Positions 24,074 to 36,157 of a DNA stretch of 64,000 bases are shown one piece after another. The stretch's first letter is position 1. The number at the start of each line of letters is the position of its first letter. Position numbers and translations under genes: made by a program. The notes beneath the pieces were generated by a model. That model saw only the letters and a program-made list of their open reading frames with translations. It was not told the DNA's origin and did no database searches. Source of the DNA: Acorus gramineus (taxonomy: Eukaryota; Streptophyta; Magnoliopsida; Acorales; Acoraceae); the NCBI GenBank assembly GCA_030737835.1, contig JAUJYN010000020.1:2356001-2420000 (forward strand), in the 5' to 3' direction.

Positions 24074-24705
24074 GTATTCCATGCATTCTTTTATATATCA
24101 CTCCACACCAAACCTTTTAACCAATTATATTGGACTAAACATGAAAAGTTTTTCTTTATAAAACATGTAATGTTTGACATACAACACAAAGAAAAAGAAA
24201 AACCATGCAAAAATTTGATTATATTAAATCACATTCAACAACCGGGCTAAGTGTTAACTATGAAATTTAGGACATCTTATCTTTATTAATAAAACACAAA
24301 TGACTTTACTAACAACAAACACTGCCTGCCCCCTCACTGGTTAATAAAGGAGGGGGAAGATGCCAAAAACGGGTGTGACAGTAGTCCCAAAAACGGGGTT
24401 ACAAGTTGGCGACTGCATGCACAGTGTGAGTAGAGTACTGATGATTGTATATTGTCTGCACTCCTTTTTTTAAAATATTTATAATGAGGAGGTCCACGGA
24501 ATGAAGGGATAAGATCTGAGGAGATACACAACGCCCAATGGAGTCTGTTTGGACGTCGCAACGGATCACCTCACGCACACACACATGCACGTTAATGCAG
24601 AGAAAAAGTTAATGCCACCAAGAGATGATGATCGTACGTACGCACATGAGACATACAGGCTCGATAGGACATGCATGGGGATTTGAACAGAGATGACCTG
24701 TATAA
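24074..24705. other. Anonymous AT-rich DNA
   Basis: This lies between the Athila-like 3' LTR and the poly-T marking the LINE 3' end. It has no convincing open frame, no repeat shared with the rest of the window and no RNA gene that I can recognise. It may be old flanking DNA into which both elements inserted. Confidence 0.5.
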
Positions 24706-25079
24706 TTTTTTTTTTTTTTTAAAAAAAGAGAGTTGTCCATTTATAATTTGTGTCTAAGTTACAAAGGTCAAAAATGGACTAAATGATTTCAGTAGCCTTA
24801 GATTGGGAAGAGTGACTCAAGAGAATTGTGTCACTTCCAACCAAATTCAGTTAAGACTCCCAGGCCAAAATATAAAAGGAAATGTACAGTACAACAGAAA
24901 ACTGAAATAAAAAAGGAAAAAGCTCTCGCAGAGCCCGCTGAGAATAAGTGCTTCACACCATGATCTCGATCTTCAAACTGTCGGTCACAACACTGCGGGC
25001 ACCGGCTAGTGTCTCGCCCCAGTCCCGAAGCAGCGCCATCGCTGATTCCCATACGTTTTCGACATAGAACCACTGCCCT

Positions 25080-26073
25080 TTAAAGATAACAGCGTTCCTT
25101 TTTAACCATGTCACCCAAATCGTTGCGGGAATAACCTGCTGTGCCACCCGTGCATGCGTCTGACTGGCCCGCAAGCTCGGGCAGTTCAACATGCGGTCCC
25201 AAGGATCTTCGATGTTGTTGAATGCACACTATGACGAGGACGTTGCAGCCACTCTCCTCAATACCTGTGCCAAAGCAGAACACTATGAACACGAGGTGCT
25301 CCGTAGTTTCCAGTTCTTCACCACACATCGCACAAGTAGTGTCTTCCTCCAGTCTCCATTTAGCTCGATGGGATTTGGTCAGTATGCGATGTTGCAGTAC
25401 CAACCAAAGAAAGATTTTCACCTTGAGGGGAATCCTCAACTTTCATAACTTGGGGGCTTTGGCTGATAAGGCAGGGAGGCCCGGAGAGGATGTCATCTAC
25501 TACCTATAGCCCGGCTTGACTGAGAATATCCCAGAGGAATCCCCAACCCAACAGAGTTTGTCTTCCTCCAACCTCGGCGCGTGCGAGTTCAACATCTCCA
25601 GCAATCGGGCCACTTCCGCTACCTGGTCATCCGTTGAGATACGTCTAAGATTGAGTCTCTAGTGTCCTTCACTGCCCACCATTTCCCACACCTGTCGAAC
25701 CATAGCATCTTTAGAATTTGCAATTCCAAACAACAGTGGGAAAGGCGTGCTCAAAGGCGCTCTCTCCCAGCCAAACATCCGGCCAAAAGCTGATGTGGTC
25801 CCCTCTCCCTAGCTTCCACTTGAGTGCCTCAGTGAATTCACTACCTAGCTCCATCCATCCTTTGCATAGGAATGATGTCTGGGTCGAGATCGTCCAGAGA
25901 AAATGTGCACCACCACCATATCGCTCTTTGAACAGATTTACCCACCATAATGAAGGGTTGTGAACCCAGCTCCAAAGCCATCTAGAAAGCAAGGAACGGT
26001 TCATCATGTCAAGGTTGAGCAATTCAAGCCCCCCATTTTCCTTAAACTCGCAAACACTCTCCCATTTAACCAT
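25080..26073 (-). pseudogene. LINE ORF2 C-terminal region with zinc-binding RVT domain
   Basis: Two open pieces are seen. 26073-25711 has the L1 text GGLELLNLDMMNRSLLSRWL and FWPDVWLGE, typical of the region after RT. 25439-25080 starts with PLKVKIFLWLVLQHRILT and contains CAMCGEELETTEHLV, the zf-RVT motif of plant non-LTR elements. Frame breaks separate the two. This region is thought to help RNA binding in such elements; that role is general family knowledge. Confidence 0.8.
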
Positions 26074-26121
26074 GCACGGCTTGGCAAACCCCCCCTTAGG
26101 ACCATTCCAGAAGAAATTGCG

Positions 26122-27437
26122 CTAAATCGAATAGATCTTAGGGATGATGCCCTTTGGCGTGGGGAAGGTAGATAGATAAAACGTCGGGAGGGCCAAAAGG
26201 ACCGACTGTAGCAATATAAATTTTTCGCCAGCCAAGAGTTCTCTGTTTTGCCAGCCTACCAAGCAATGCTCAATACTCTCAATCAGTGGTTTCCAACCTC
26301 GTTGAAGTAAACGAGTTTTCACCAACGGAAGGCCTAGATGTCGAGGAGGAGCTTTGGATAAGTCACATCCCAAATAGTTGGCCAACTCCATTGCCTTCCC
26401 TCTCTCAACGTTGATTGGTCACATTGTGCTCTTATCCCAATTTATCTCCAGTCTCGATAGCAAGGTGAAACAGGCCAAGATAAATTGGATCCCTTGCACC
26501 ACTTCTATCTCCGAAAGTGCAAACATAGTTGTGTCGTCGGTGTATAGAAGTTACGTAACTGGTGTCCCTCCCGCCATGCACACTAAACCACTGATCCATC
26601 CCCTTGCCTCCACCTTTATGCACATGTGACTTAGCACATTCGCAACGACCACGAACAGTATTGGTGAGAGGGGGTCACCCTGTGTCAAACCCTTGTTTAA
26701 AGGGAAGAACCTGCAGGAAGTTGCATTAATCAAAACCGATGCTTTCGCAGTGCTAATACACTGGTGAATCATCTGAAGCCATGATGTATTGAAACCATGT
26801 AGTGCAAGGACCTGCAATAGAAACTCCCAATCCACTCTGTCAAAGGCTTTTGAGAAATCAAGTTTAAGAATCAACCCACCTCTCTTATCTCTATGAAGGT
26901 TAGTGATGAGCTTCTGGGTAACCACAAAACCTTCTTGAAGAGTACGCCCTGGAATAAATGCAGATTGATTGGACTCAATAATTGAAGGACAAATCTTTTG
27001 TAATCTGTTCGTGAGGACCTTCGCTATCAACATGTAGCCGTCATTGATCAAACAAATCGGGCGATAATCCCCTATCTGCTTGGGGCCCTCCTTTTTCGGT
27101 ATAAGGACAAACGCTGAAGAATTTATACTGCCAATACTTTGCTGCCTGGATTGAAATTCCCTGAACATTTGGACCATGTCCTCCATCACAATGACCCAAA
27201 AAGCCTAAAAAAACGAGGTCCAAAACCATCGGGACTAGGAGCTTTGTCACCCTCACAGGCGAAGACTGCTTTTTTGATCTCCTCAATTGAAAAGTCAGCG
27301 TTCAGTTCATCCATAAGCTCCATTGGGATGGTTTTTAAATCTGGATCCCGCCATACGGGCCTCCATCTCCTCTCCTTGCGGTAAGCTTGCTTGAAGTGGT
27401 TGACCACAACTTCTTTGATGGAATTGTCATCGGACAC
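26122..27437 (-). pseudogene. LINE ORF2 reverse transcriptase region
   Basis: Non-LTR reverse transcriptase in three broken frames. 27437-27186 holds the pre-RT motif EIKKAVFACEGDKAPSPDGF. 27189-26551 holds SSAFVLIPKKEGPKQIGDYR, FIPGRTLQEGFV, LKLDFSKAFDRVDW and GLTQGDPLSPILF. The catalytic box reads YTDD at about 26532-26543 (usually YADD in plant L1). 26391-26122 holds YLGCDLSKAPPRHLGLPLV and LPTFYLSTFPTP. The motifs are in the right order, but shifts near 27188 and 26550-26400 prevent a full product. Confidence 0.88.
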
Positions 27438-27623
27438 CTAGTCTTCACCCTGTCGCAGCCTTTGAATCTGATTTACTCGCCTTCTTTGGTTCACAAATTT
27501 GTGAAAGAACTTAGTGTTTCCATCCCCTGCTTTGAGCCAGAGAGCCTTAGATTTTTGCCTCCATTCTTGCTCTTTTGAACGGAGAATCTTAGCAAATTCT
27601 TCCTTAGCCCGCAACCGGGCTGC

Positions 27624-28601
27624 TCACTCCTCCCCTGAGAGCACCCTACTTTCCTCGAGCAGGTCAAAAGATTTGATGAGTGAGGAGTATCTGTCCTTGT
27701 TCCTCACCTGATCTACCCACTTTACCTTGCTCCATGTTTTTAATTGCCCCTTCAGCCGATGCAATTTAAAGGCCACCAATCGTGTGCCTGTTCGACCTTC
27801 TATCGGCTTCCCCCAACTGTTCTGCACAATCACAAATAAGTCATCGTGCTCGAGCCACCAATTTTCAAAGCGAAAAGGCCTCCGCTTCACCGAATGATCC
27901 ATTAACCTAAGCAATATGGGGATGCGGTCAGATGTTGTCCTTGGGAGTCCCAAAGTCGAACACAGGGGGAAATGATCCTCCCATTCCAGACAGAGGAGGA
28001 TCTGGTCTAGTCTAACTAGAGTCGGGGAAGCTCGCATGTTGGACCAGGTGAAGGCTTGATTGGTCAGGGGGAGGTTGAGCAAGACCTCTTGGTCAATCCA
28101 TTATGAGAATCTACTCATGGCATCTCACATTGGATGACCTCTGTTTTGGTCCGATTCAAACCTAGTGACATTGAAGTCCTCTGCTATGCACCATGGCGCA
28201 TTCCACTGCTCTTTGATTGCTGATAGTTCCCTCCACATTACCTCCCTTTTGTCGTCGTCCCGCGGACCGTAAACTGAGCTTAGAGCCCATTTCCACCCTT
28301 TGCTTGTGTCTTGTAATGTGACTGATAGCGAGTAAGCCCCCTCCGCTTGTTGAATTAAATCCCATCTACTGGAATCCCAGCCTATCAGTATCCCTCCCCA
28401 TGCACCCACTGATGCCTTAGCCACCAGCTTGTCTATTTGGCCGGCCCTGATCGAGCGCAGAACCATTTGGTCCACCTCCTCTAGTTTCGTCTCCTCCAAG
28501 CAACACACCTCGATCTGGTTAGAGCCTATTACTTCCGCCACCGCACGCTTTTTGATAGGGTCGTGTAGGCCCCTAATGTTCCATGAGAGGATGTTCAACA
28601 T
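27624..28601 (-). pseudogene. LINE ORF2 endonuclease (APE-type) region
   Basis: The start MLNILSWNIRGLHDPIKKRA is the classic start of plant L1 ORF2. CCLEETKL follows, where L1 normally has Q-E-T-K, and later GGILIGWDSSRWDL and the degenerate WCIAEDFNVTRF (normally GDFN). The second open piece, 28082-27624, has LPLTNQAFTWSNMRASPTLV, RLDQILL and SDRIPILL (normally SDH), so catalytic residues are altered. A stop and a shift near 28083-28124 divide the two pieces. The product would nick the target DNA for target-primed reverse transcription; this copy is inactive. Confidence 0.85.
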
Positions 28602-28639
28602 GGACGAGGAAGTGACTCCTTAGTCTGGGACGGCAATCT

Positions 28640-29478
28640 CATGCGCCCTGAAGACTCCTCCGCTTCCACCTCACGGGAAACTCACGCGTAAGCTCTGCGC
28701 GAGGACCCCATTTCAGCCCAACTGACCTTGAGCGGGTCGGGAAGGGGCCGTCACTAAACGTCCGTTTCAAAAATTTAGTGAACTGCTATTTCTCTCCCCT
28801 TGTGTCAAGTTCCAGGTCTACCTCCTTCCCTTTCTGAACAGCAATCTCTAGCCCCTTCTACCCAAGCTTCGCTTGCTCTTGTCTGCCCCAACTCTCACTC
28901 GCACTCGGAGCTTTGGCTCCCTCCTTGCAAACTGTCTGAGAACCCCTCGCCAGTGGCTCAAGCACAATGGGGGCCATCCCCGTGCGTGTAGTAGGAGAAA
29001 CCTAGCTCGCCAATGGATTGGAAGAGCTGGAGGTGTTATCCTCCACTCTAGAATAATTTGCGTCACCCAAGATCCGGATAGGGTGGAAAAGATCCACCCC
29101 GGTTACCATATCCTTTCCCCACCATGACCAAACCCAGCCGGCGCCCACTGTCCCTGGTCTGAAAGGACAATCCGAGTCCTCCACTTCAACCACTGGCCTA
29201 TCTTCAAGAACTCCCCCGCCAACTGGAACCTTTGACGAGACAAGCACGAGCTACAGCTGCTGTGGACTGGGGCCTGACCTCTGATCGTTATCAACGTAGG
29301 GCTCACCTGCTTCGAGATACCACCTCTGCTCATCGGGCCATACAAAAGCTTTATAGGTGCGCCAAAAGTACTCGCAGCGCCATATTGGACATTTGAGGTA
29401 CTCTGATTTCCCATCTTTATCATCCGCATTTCCCTGACCGCATGAAAAGTACCTTGTTTTTGTGATTACTGTATTAGC
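28640..29478 (-). other. Possible LINE ORF1 tail or 5' region, unassigned
   Basis: Upstream of ORF2 on the minus strand there are only short, Ser- and Arg-rich broken frames. None shows the zinc knuckle or DUF4283 motif expected of plant L1 ORF1. It could be the degenerate end of ORF1, linker, or unrelated DNA up to the LTR at 29479. Confidence 0.35.
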
Positions 29479-29744
29479 CATGTTATGCCTGTGTCATTTG
29501 GAGCCTTTTTTTCGATCGAAGTCGCTAAATTTTTTGCTTTTAGCCACCTACGGGAGTTGGAGTACTCTGATTGAAAATCTAACTGCATATTATGGGTCCC
29601 GGTACCGTTTTGTACAACCCATAAAAATTTTATCGAGTTCTAGTTATGTTTTAGGAAATTATGCAGTTCGAATCGTATCCGGGTTTTGGTCGATACTTGA
29701 TTTTTAAAGGGTGAATTTGACCAAGTCAAATGAAGACTTTGACC
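29479..29744 (+). repeat. Plus-oriented type B-like LTR, left piece
   Basis: It begins TGTTATGCCTGTGTCATTTG and follows the conserved LTR start (CGATCGAAGTCGCTAAATTT, CTAACTGCATATTATGGGTC). It breaks at 29745, where a minus-oriented element starts, and appears to resume at 40005. The two pieces total only about 1.16 kb, so this copy has lost most of the LTR interior, including the GC-rich tract and the mini-exon. Confidence 0.7.
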
Positions 29745-32700
29745 TATCACGCCCCAGGCGTTCCCGAGACGTGGCAATAATAATATGTAATATCAGCTAT
29801 CAATACCTGAGGTCAATAAGGACATCAACAACAATACACAAGGCAGCAAAGCAAGATAAAGATAACTGACTGAAAAGCGGAAGCATAATATATAACAATG
29901 TCTATAAATCAAAAACATTATTACAGACCCGAATACACAATCAATGTCCTGTGGAAGCCAAGTCTAGACCAAAGAAAATACAACCTATGCCACATGCACG
30001 ATTTACAAAGCATAAAATGACTCTAGAAATGCTGACAGCCTCGCACTCGCCACCCGTCGAAAGAACGCTCCATGCCCATAGGACCACGCCACAGGAAAGC
30101 TCCAGCTCCACGCCCCCCTGAAAAGAAACAGTATGCGAGGGGTGAGCTACAAGCTCAGTGAGTGGCTGGAAACCAATCACCATTCTACAGCTCAAAACAT
30201 AAATCAGTTCCCTTTTTCAAGGAAAAACATGGGTAGAAACCTAAGGATCACTGGGTCACGCGGCGCCGCGACCAACCTCACCCCCACCCTCACTCCCGGC
30301 GGGAGTCTTTTGAGACTTATGGGGAGAGACCATACCGTCGATCGAAGAGACCCGGATTTACTGGTCTAGGGACCATGCGTCGGTCGAAGAGACCCGAATT
30401 TACTGGTCCACTCAACACTACTGGATCATCTACATCTAGATAATCGCCCATCGATGTCCTTCAACATCGATCACGAGACCGGACCCAACATCTATGGGAA
30501 CGGTCGAACAACGTGTCACGAGGCGACGCGTCTTCGCCTCATCCACGCCCTCACTCCTGAAAGGAGACATTTTGGGACTTTGGGAGAGACTTAGACTGCT
30601 CTCTACCCCTGGTCCACCGGTAGCCTCTCCCCGCTCCGTAGCTCGCCTGGTCTACTCCCACGATTCAGCACAGTCCAAAACCAAATCAAGAGGTGCCTAC
30701 TGATGGGAGCCCTCTGTCAGGACGGCCTGTCTAACGCCAGGGATGTCACTACATCGGATCCAAATGAAGGGGGAGAACGATCCCATGTTCGCAAAGCGAA
30801 ACCCAATGGAAAACAACCACTCCCGATACTCGCTCATTGCGATATCACACACATGCATAACAACAACCAATACACTCATATTAATCTCAAAGTAGTCATA
30901 GTCCCTAAACGGGAGTAACTACACAATCTAGTGGGTCGTTACATCGCCGACCCACCACACCCTCACCCTCAAGGGGGTGACATGGGATTTTGGGACTGAC
31001 TAGGCTGTTAATCACCCTTGGTCCACCGATAGTCTCTCCTCCACACCATAGCTCGCCTGGTCTACTCCCACATTCAGCACAGTCCGAAACCAAATCAGGA
31101 GGTGCCTACTAATGGGAGCCCTCTGTTAGGACGGCCTGTCTAACGCTGAGGAGTCCCTACACGGATTCAATGAAGGGGAGAGAAACAGCCTACCACACGG
31201 ATACGATCCACTTGGATCCGCCGACACTGATCTCAACTCTACAAATGACATGAATTCTTCAGAATTCCTCCAGGGCGCATAACTAAGATGCGGGAAAGCA
31301 TATATTATAACAACTGGGTTATAATATTCTCTAAGGCATGCTTGCAACTAAATGCTCACATAATCCCCTAAGATGCGGGGAGACATATATCATAACCACA
31401 AGGTTACAATATTCACTAAGGCATGCTCACATTCTGATTTAATTAGATTAAACTAGATGGGAACATGCATAGCTCGGGGCTTAGTATCTAAGCATGCATA
31501 GGCCGCTATACATGATATAAGGGTGCATATCCCTAGCATACAAAGTCTAAGGTGGCATGGATACATCATAGCAAAGCATGCATAGATCAAGGCTCTTAAG
31601 TACAGCACATGGTGTCCAGGCATATACGGGCCTCTATACATGATGTATGGGTGTATATCCCTAGCATGCAAGGTCTAAGGTGGCATGGATACATCATAAT
31701 AATCAGGCATGCACAGGTGGCTACATAATTTAGCTAAGGGCCCCAATCGATGCGCGACGCGCGTCTATGCGGGTCGAGCGCACCACTAGAGAGGGGGGTG
31801 ATTGGAATCAAACCGCTCACCTTACGACCCGGGACCTCGCGCATCCCATCCGACGAGATCTGCAAGGCAGGGGCATCCAACTGGTGAGAAGCAACACAAT
31901 TTATACAAAGAAAACATTAGAAATACCCCATACTGACAAGCATGCATAAGGGCTCGCACGGATGCGAGCACGCACATACGCACGCGAGTCCGAGTGCCCC
32001 GACACCTACCCGAACCCTTGGGCAGCCACACGCATGGCCCCCTGCACGCGCACGCACGAATGCGCACGCACGCACGCACCCCGGCACCCTCGGCGCACTG
32101 CCGTGCGCTTGCCCGCGTGCCAAGACGCCTTGCACTGCGCGTCCAGCCCGCACCCCTCGCGCAGCACCCCGCGCATGCCCCAGCACCATCGGTGCACTGC
32201 CGTGCGCCTGCCCGCGCGCCCAGACGCGCTGCCGCACGGACGCGCACGCTCGCGCGCGCCAGCGAGCACTGCACGTCCAGCCCGCGCCCTCGCGCAGCAC
32301 CCCGCGCACGCCCCTGCACGCGCACGTACGCACGCGCGCGCACTGGTCGCCAGCCCCGCGCCCACTGCGCAGGCGCCCTGCCCTCGCGCGCACCCCCGCT
32401 CGCGCCTGCACCCGCGCGCACTCCCGCGCGCGTCTGCGCGCCCGCCAGAGCCTGCCAACGCTCGCCTGTGCGCACACGTGCGCAGACTGCGCCCAGCGCG
32501 CGCCCAAGCCATCCCAACCTCATTTTAACCCTTCCCAACCCCTCACACACACCCCAACCCACCTACCTGGCATGCATGACCTCCCAACCAACCCCTTAAG
32601 CCAAGAAAACCAAGAAAAGAAGGGGAGGAGCTCACCTTGGAGGGGGAACAAAAGGGGGAGGTTCGGGGGCCCTCGACGCACCCGCGACCACCTCAACCGC

Positions 32701-33453
32701 CACCACCACCACCACCACCTCCTCGGCCTCTCCTCAGCCTCCTCCTCAGCTGAGAATCAGGGGGGGGGGATTCATGCAAAGAGAGCTTGAGAGAGAGGTG
32801 AAACAACCAACACAACAACACAACACAACCCTCACCAACACTTCCTCCACCACCATCTCCTTCTCTTTGACATTTTCTCAAACACATGGGGGGTGTGTTT
32901 GCAAGAGAGAAGAGAGACCAGATGCAGTCGACGTGGGATTTGGGAGGGGAGAGAGAGAGAGAGAGAGATTTATCAAAATATCTTAAGGGGGAATTACTAA
33001 GTCGCCCTTCGACTAGAAATTCTGCACAAGCTTCACTGGAACAGCCATAACTTCCTCGATACAGCTCCGAATTGCTCAATTCCAAGACCGATGGAAAGCT
33101 AAGAAGATTATCTACAACTTTCATGTTTGTGCCAAGATCAGATAATCCCTCCAGCTATTCCGAAATTAGAGCTAAACATCGAGCAGGGCTGCTGCCAGAA
33201 TTTCCATCCCCGGGGTATACTTGGAAAAATACCCATAACTTTTACTACAGGAATCCAGTTGATCTAATTCCACTTCTGTACGAAAGCTAACTCAAAACTG
33301 GACATCTCATAGTAAACTCATAAATAAACCTCTTCATCTTGGATTTTAACTAAATCAAATCCAAATATCAAATTGGAAATACATAACTTAGGAAAAAAAA
33401 AATTATGTACCCAAATTTTCAAACAGAGCGCTCCAAATGACAGAGGCACGACA
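29745..33453 (-). repeat. 3' LTR (type B) of the element at 29745-40004
   Basis: 3709 bp with two 47-bp-type repeats (about 30318-30412), a stem-loop at about 30139-30164, a mini-exon at 31821-31859 (39 nt), a GC-rich tract at about 31950-32510 and a donor-like site at 32634-32635 (GGTGAG on the minus strand). Long frames at 31822-32790 follow from the GC-rich tract. Confidence 0.85.
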
Positions 33454-33470
33454 TTCTTCCCCCTTAGGAA
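33454..33470 (-). promoter_or_regulatory. Polypurine tract
   Basis: On the minus strand TTCCTAAGGGGGAAGAA lies directly before the 3' LTR, as in the Tekay-type element at 54275-54291. Confidence 0.8.
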
Positions 33471-34900
33471 ATTTAGTCCTCGAAATTTAAGGAAACCCAA
33501 AGGGAAGACCGAAAGTATCATGCATAGACCTTTTGCTCCCAAGTGGTCTTCGCATCGGACTGGCGCTACCAACACACTGCTCCACGAACGGTCTTAGCGT
33601 GGAGCCTCTTCTCATGCTTGTCCTTGACCTCGATCCACTGCTCCACGAACGACAAATCCACCTCGAGGAAGAGGCGGTCGAACAGAATGACATGAGCAGG
33701 ATCCTGGACAAAACGTCATTGGACAAGGACGACGTCGTGGGCATGAGCCAGCTGTGGGGGAAAGGCTACATGATAAGCCACCTCCCCAATCCACTCAATG
33801 ACGACAAATGGTCCCATTAAAGAGCAACTCAGCTTGCCCCGAACATCGAAACAGAGGGTGCCCTTTAACCAGGACACCTTCTTGAAAATATGGTCGCCAA
33901 ACCCAAAGGTAAGCCCCTGGCGACGATGACCTGCGTAGCCTTCTATCGGTTCTGGGAGGTGCAGATGTACACACGAACCAACCTGGCCACCGCAAGGTCA
34001 AACAACTAACTTATGGCCCCTCCAACTGGCGCTCCTCAACCGTCCCAACACAAGGGAGGTATAAAACTGCGATGTAGAGTGCCTTTCACAGATCCATCTG
34101 GGTGCTCGAATGGCAGTCGTCTTGCAGGCATAGCCCAACAAATGGGTGGTGCCTCATCCACTGCCCTCATCATCGAGCACGCAGGCACTTAGCATGTCCT
34201 CCAAGGTCTGAATCGTCCTCTTTGTCTGGCTGTCCATCGGCGATGAAACGCTATACTTAAATGGAGGCTCGCGCCAAAGGCTGCGCCACAACCTCAAGTA
34301 ACCCTGCGTCTCAACCAAAAATAGCGCCGACTGGAGTGCCATGAAGACGAACAATCGCGAAGGTGAAAACCCACGTCAAGGCGTCCAGAGACTCAATCAG
34401 TTGCATTAGGGAGGGAAGCGCGGACTTAGTCAGTCGGTCAATGATCACCTAGACGGCGTCGTGACCCGAACGTGACATTAACGAGTCTGCAACAATCCCT
34501 GATAACCCACTCCCACGTCCACTGAGGAATCTCGATGGACTGATGCTTTCCACTCAATGATGATTCTCGAACTTTGCCTGAGGGCATGCCAACCTGGGGA
34601 AACAAGGTCACCCACATCACCTTTTCATCACACCACAGCAATCTCAATGAAGACTACCCCAAAGTAGTCCACGGAACCCAATAAAACTTTTGAGATCCAC
34701 AAGGCATCCGGCGCATTCGTCAACCCCGACGGCAGTACTTAAAACTCGTAGTGCCTGAACGGTCACGAAAGGCCATCTACGGGATGTCCAACTCTCGGAT
34801 CTCTAACTTGTGGTACCCTTGTGCGAAGATCGATTTAACAGCAGACACTCGCTCCCAGAGCTGGTCACATAGATCATCGATTCGCGGCAAAGGTAATTGA
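33471..34900 (-). pseudogene. pol: Degenerate pol remnant (integrase and RT pieces)
   Basis: By similarity to 54290-56800, 33480-33990 matches the integrase C-terminus and chromodomain-like end. About 34150-34650 matches the integrase core and upstream part ([11 protein letters not shown] around 34190-34215 corresponds to [11 protein letters not shown]). About 34690-34890 matches the RT block around [12 protein letters not shown] and the following KIDLRSGYY segment. RNase H is missing. All pieces carry stops and indels, so no product is possible. Confidence 0.75.
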
Positions 34901-36133
34901 TCTTCAACCTCCACGGGGAGATCAAAACAACACCACGAACAATTAAGTCCAGATTCTGCTCCTCGAGCATGGCTGGCGCTCATGATGACACTTACACGCT
35001 TGGTAAGTCGCTCAACCGCACTTAATCCACAAGACACGCAATAAGGGGTCGTCGAACCTCGACAATGCCTATGCGACGTCATCTATCTGATAGGGCGGTT
35101 GAGTCCCATCACGAACGCTAGCATCGTCTCCTTATTCGACCATTGTGGGGCAAAACGCGACAGTATCCACAACTGTGCTTCACATGCCGCCAGAGATAGG
35201 TCGCTCATCTACAACCATTGGAACTCCAGCATCCTGCACTCCATGGGCAGATTCATCACGGGGAGTCCACGCTCTCGACATTATTTAGCAGCACTCTCCC
35301 GGTGTGGCCCCTACCTGGTAGCCTCCCAAGCCTACTATCTCTGCCATATGGGCGCACCACAAGCATAGGATCTGGGAGCACCTCACAGGGCTCTGGCCTC
35401 AACCGGCAGCTACAACGCACAATGATATATCGAAGCGACTCCAGATGCCACTATGGAACCCTGTCCACTAGCGATCGCCCACTGAGCTGCAATAGGACGC
35501 ACCCAATCCCGATCGTACGCATCACCACTCGCTACAGCACCTTCCAAGTGAGAGGGAAAAATCCACCATCAATTTGATGCTTCTAAGGTAGTCCTTGACT
35601 GGGAAAAGAAACCTTGGCAGGGCACCATGAGGTCCCGATATAGGATATCCCAACAACCAAACAAGGAACACGGAGTACCCTAGCCCGGGTCTCAACGCTG
35701 AACCTGTAAGGCCCCTTATCCAGAGTAGGAAGTCTAGAAGAAGACATCATTCCTTAATGAGCAATACGCCACATCCTCAACACTTTACACTGGCGCCGCA
35801 CGCGAACTCCATGGTTACCAGCGATACCGATACACGGGAAAGAGCTCCATTATCGAGACGCAATCCATACCTTAGAAATTGCAACCAATTCATCACTATC
35901 ACACTACTGGGCTTAAATCTCCTACCCAAACCTTAATCCCGCACAAGAGATCTAACAACTGACCCTACCCAGTAAACCTAGTCGACAACTTAAGGGTGGG
36001 TCCAGGGGGTCACGTCCACGTCAACGGATGCGAGGAGGCATGTCAGCAACCTAAGATAACCTCTAACACAAGAGGACTCGGATGACAATCCTACGACTCA
36101 TCATCTATACGACTAGACTTAGGCTCTCACAGG
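34901..36133 (-). pseudogene. Rearranged 5' interior with gag start remnant and an LTR scrap
   Basis: An LTR scrap at about 35600-35725 matches 2300-2425 (GAGGTCCCGATATAGGATAT, CACGGAGTACCCTAGCCCGG). The gag start remnant ATGCCTCCTCGC lies at 36041-36030 on the minus strand, matching the start at 59031. The rest, about 34901-35600 and 35726-36029, shows no motif I can assign and no useful frame. Confidence 0.5.
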
Positions 36134-36150
36134 ACCAGGTTCTGATACCA
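36134..36150 (-). promoter_or_regulatory. Primer-binding site, initiator-Met type, one change
   Basis: On the minus strand TGGTATCAGAACCTGGT lies next to the 5' LTR. It matches the PBS at 59131-59146 except for G to A at one position (CAGAGCC to CAGAACC). Confidence 0.8.
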
Positions 36151-36157
36151 CCTTTAT

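Larger units (their letters stand above)
24706..29478 (-). mobile_element. Degenerate L1-type LINE
   Basis: On the minus strand the order is possible ORF1 tail, endonuclease, reverse transcriptase, zinc-binding C-terminus, 3' end with a poly-A tail (T15 on the plus strand at 24706-24720). This is the order of a plant L1 element. Many frameshifts and stops break ORF2. The 5' limit is uncertain: recognisable protein ends near 28601, and the next clear boundary is the plus LTR starting at 29479. No matching target-site duplication was found. Confidence 0.8.

Noticed and set aside
24706-24727. T15A7 as a possible inverted terminal repeat
   Set aside because: Position and strand fit the poly-A tail of the minus-strand LINE.
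25191-25509. Plus-strand open frames over the LINE
   Set aside because: Antisense shadows of the ORF2 C-terminal region.
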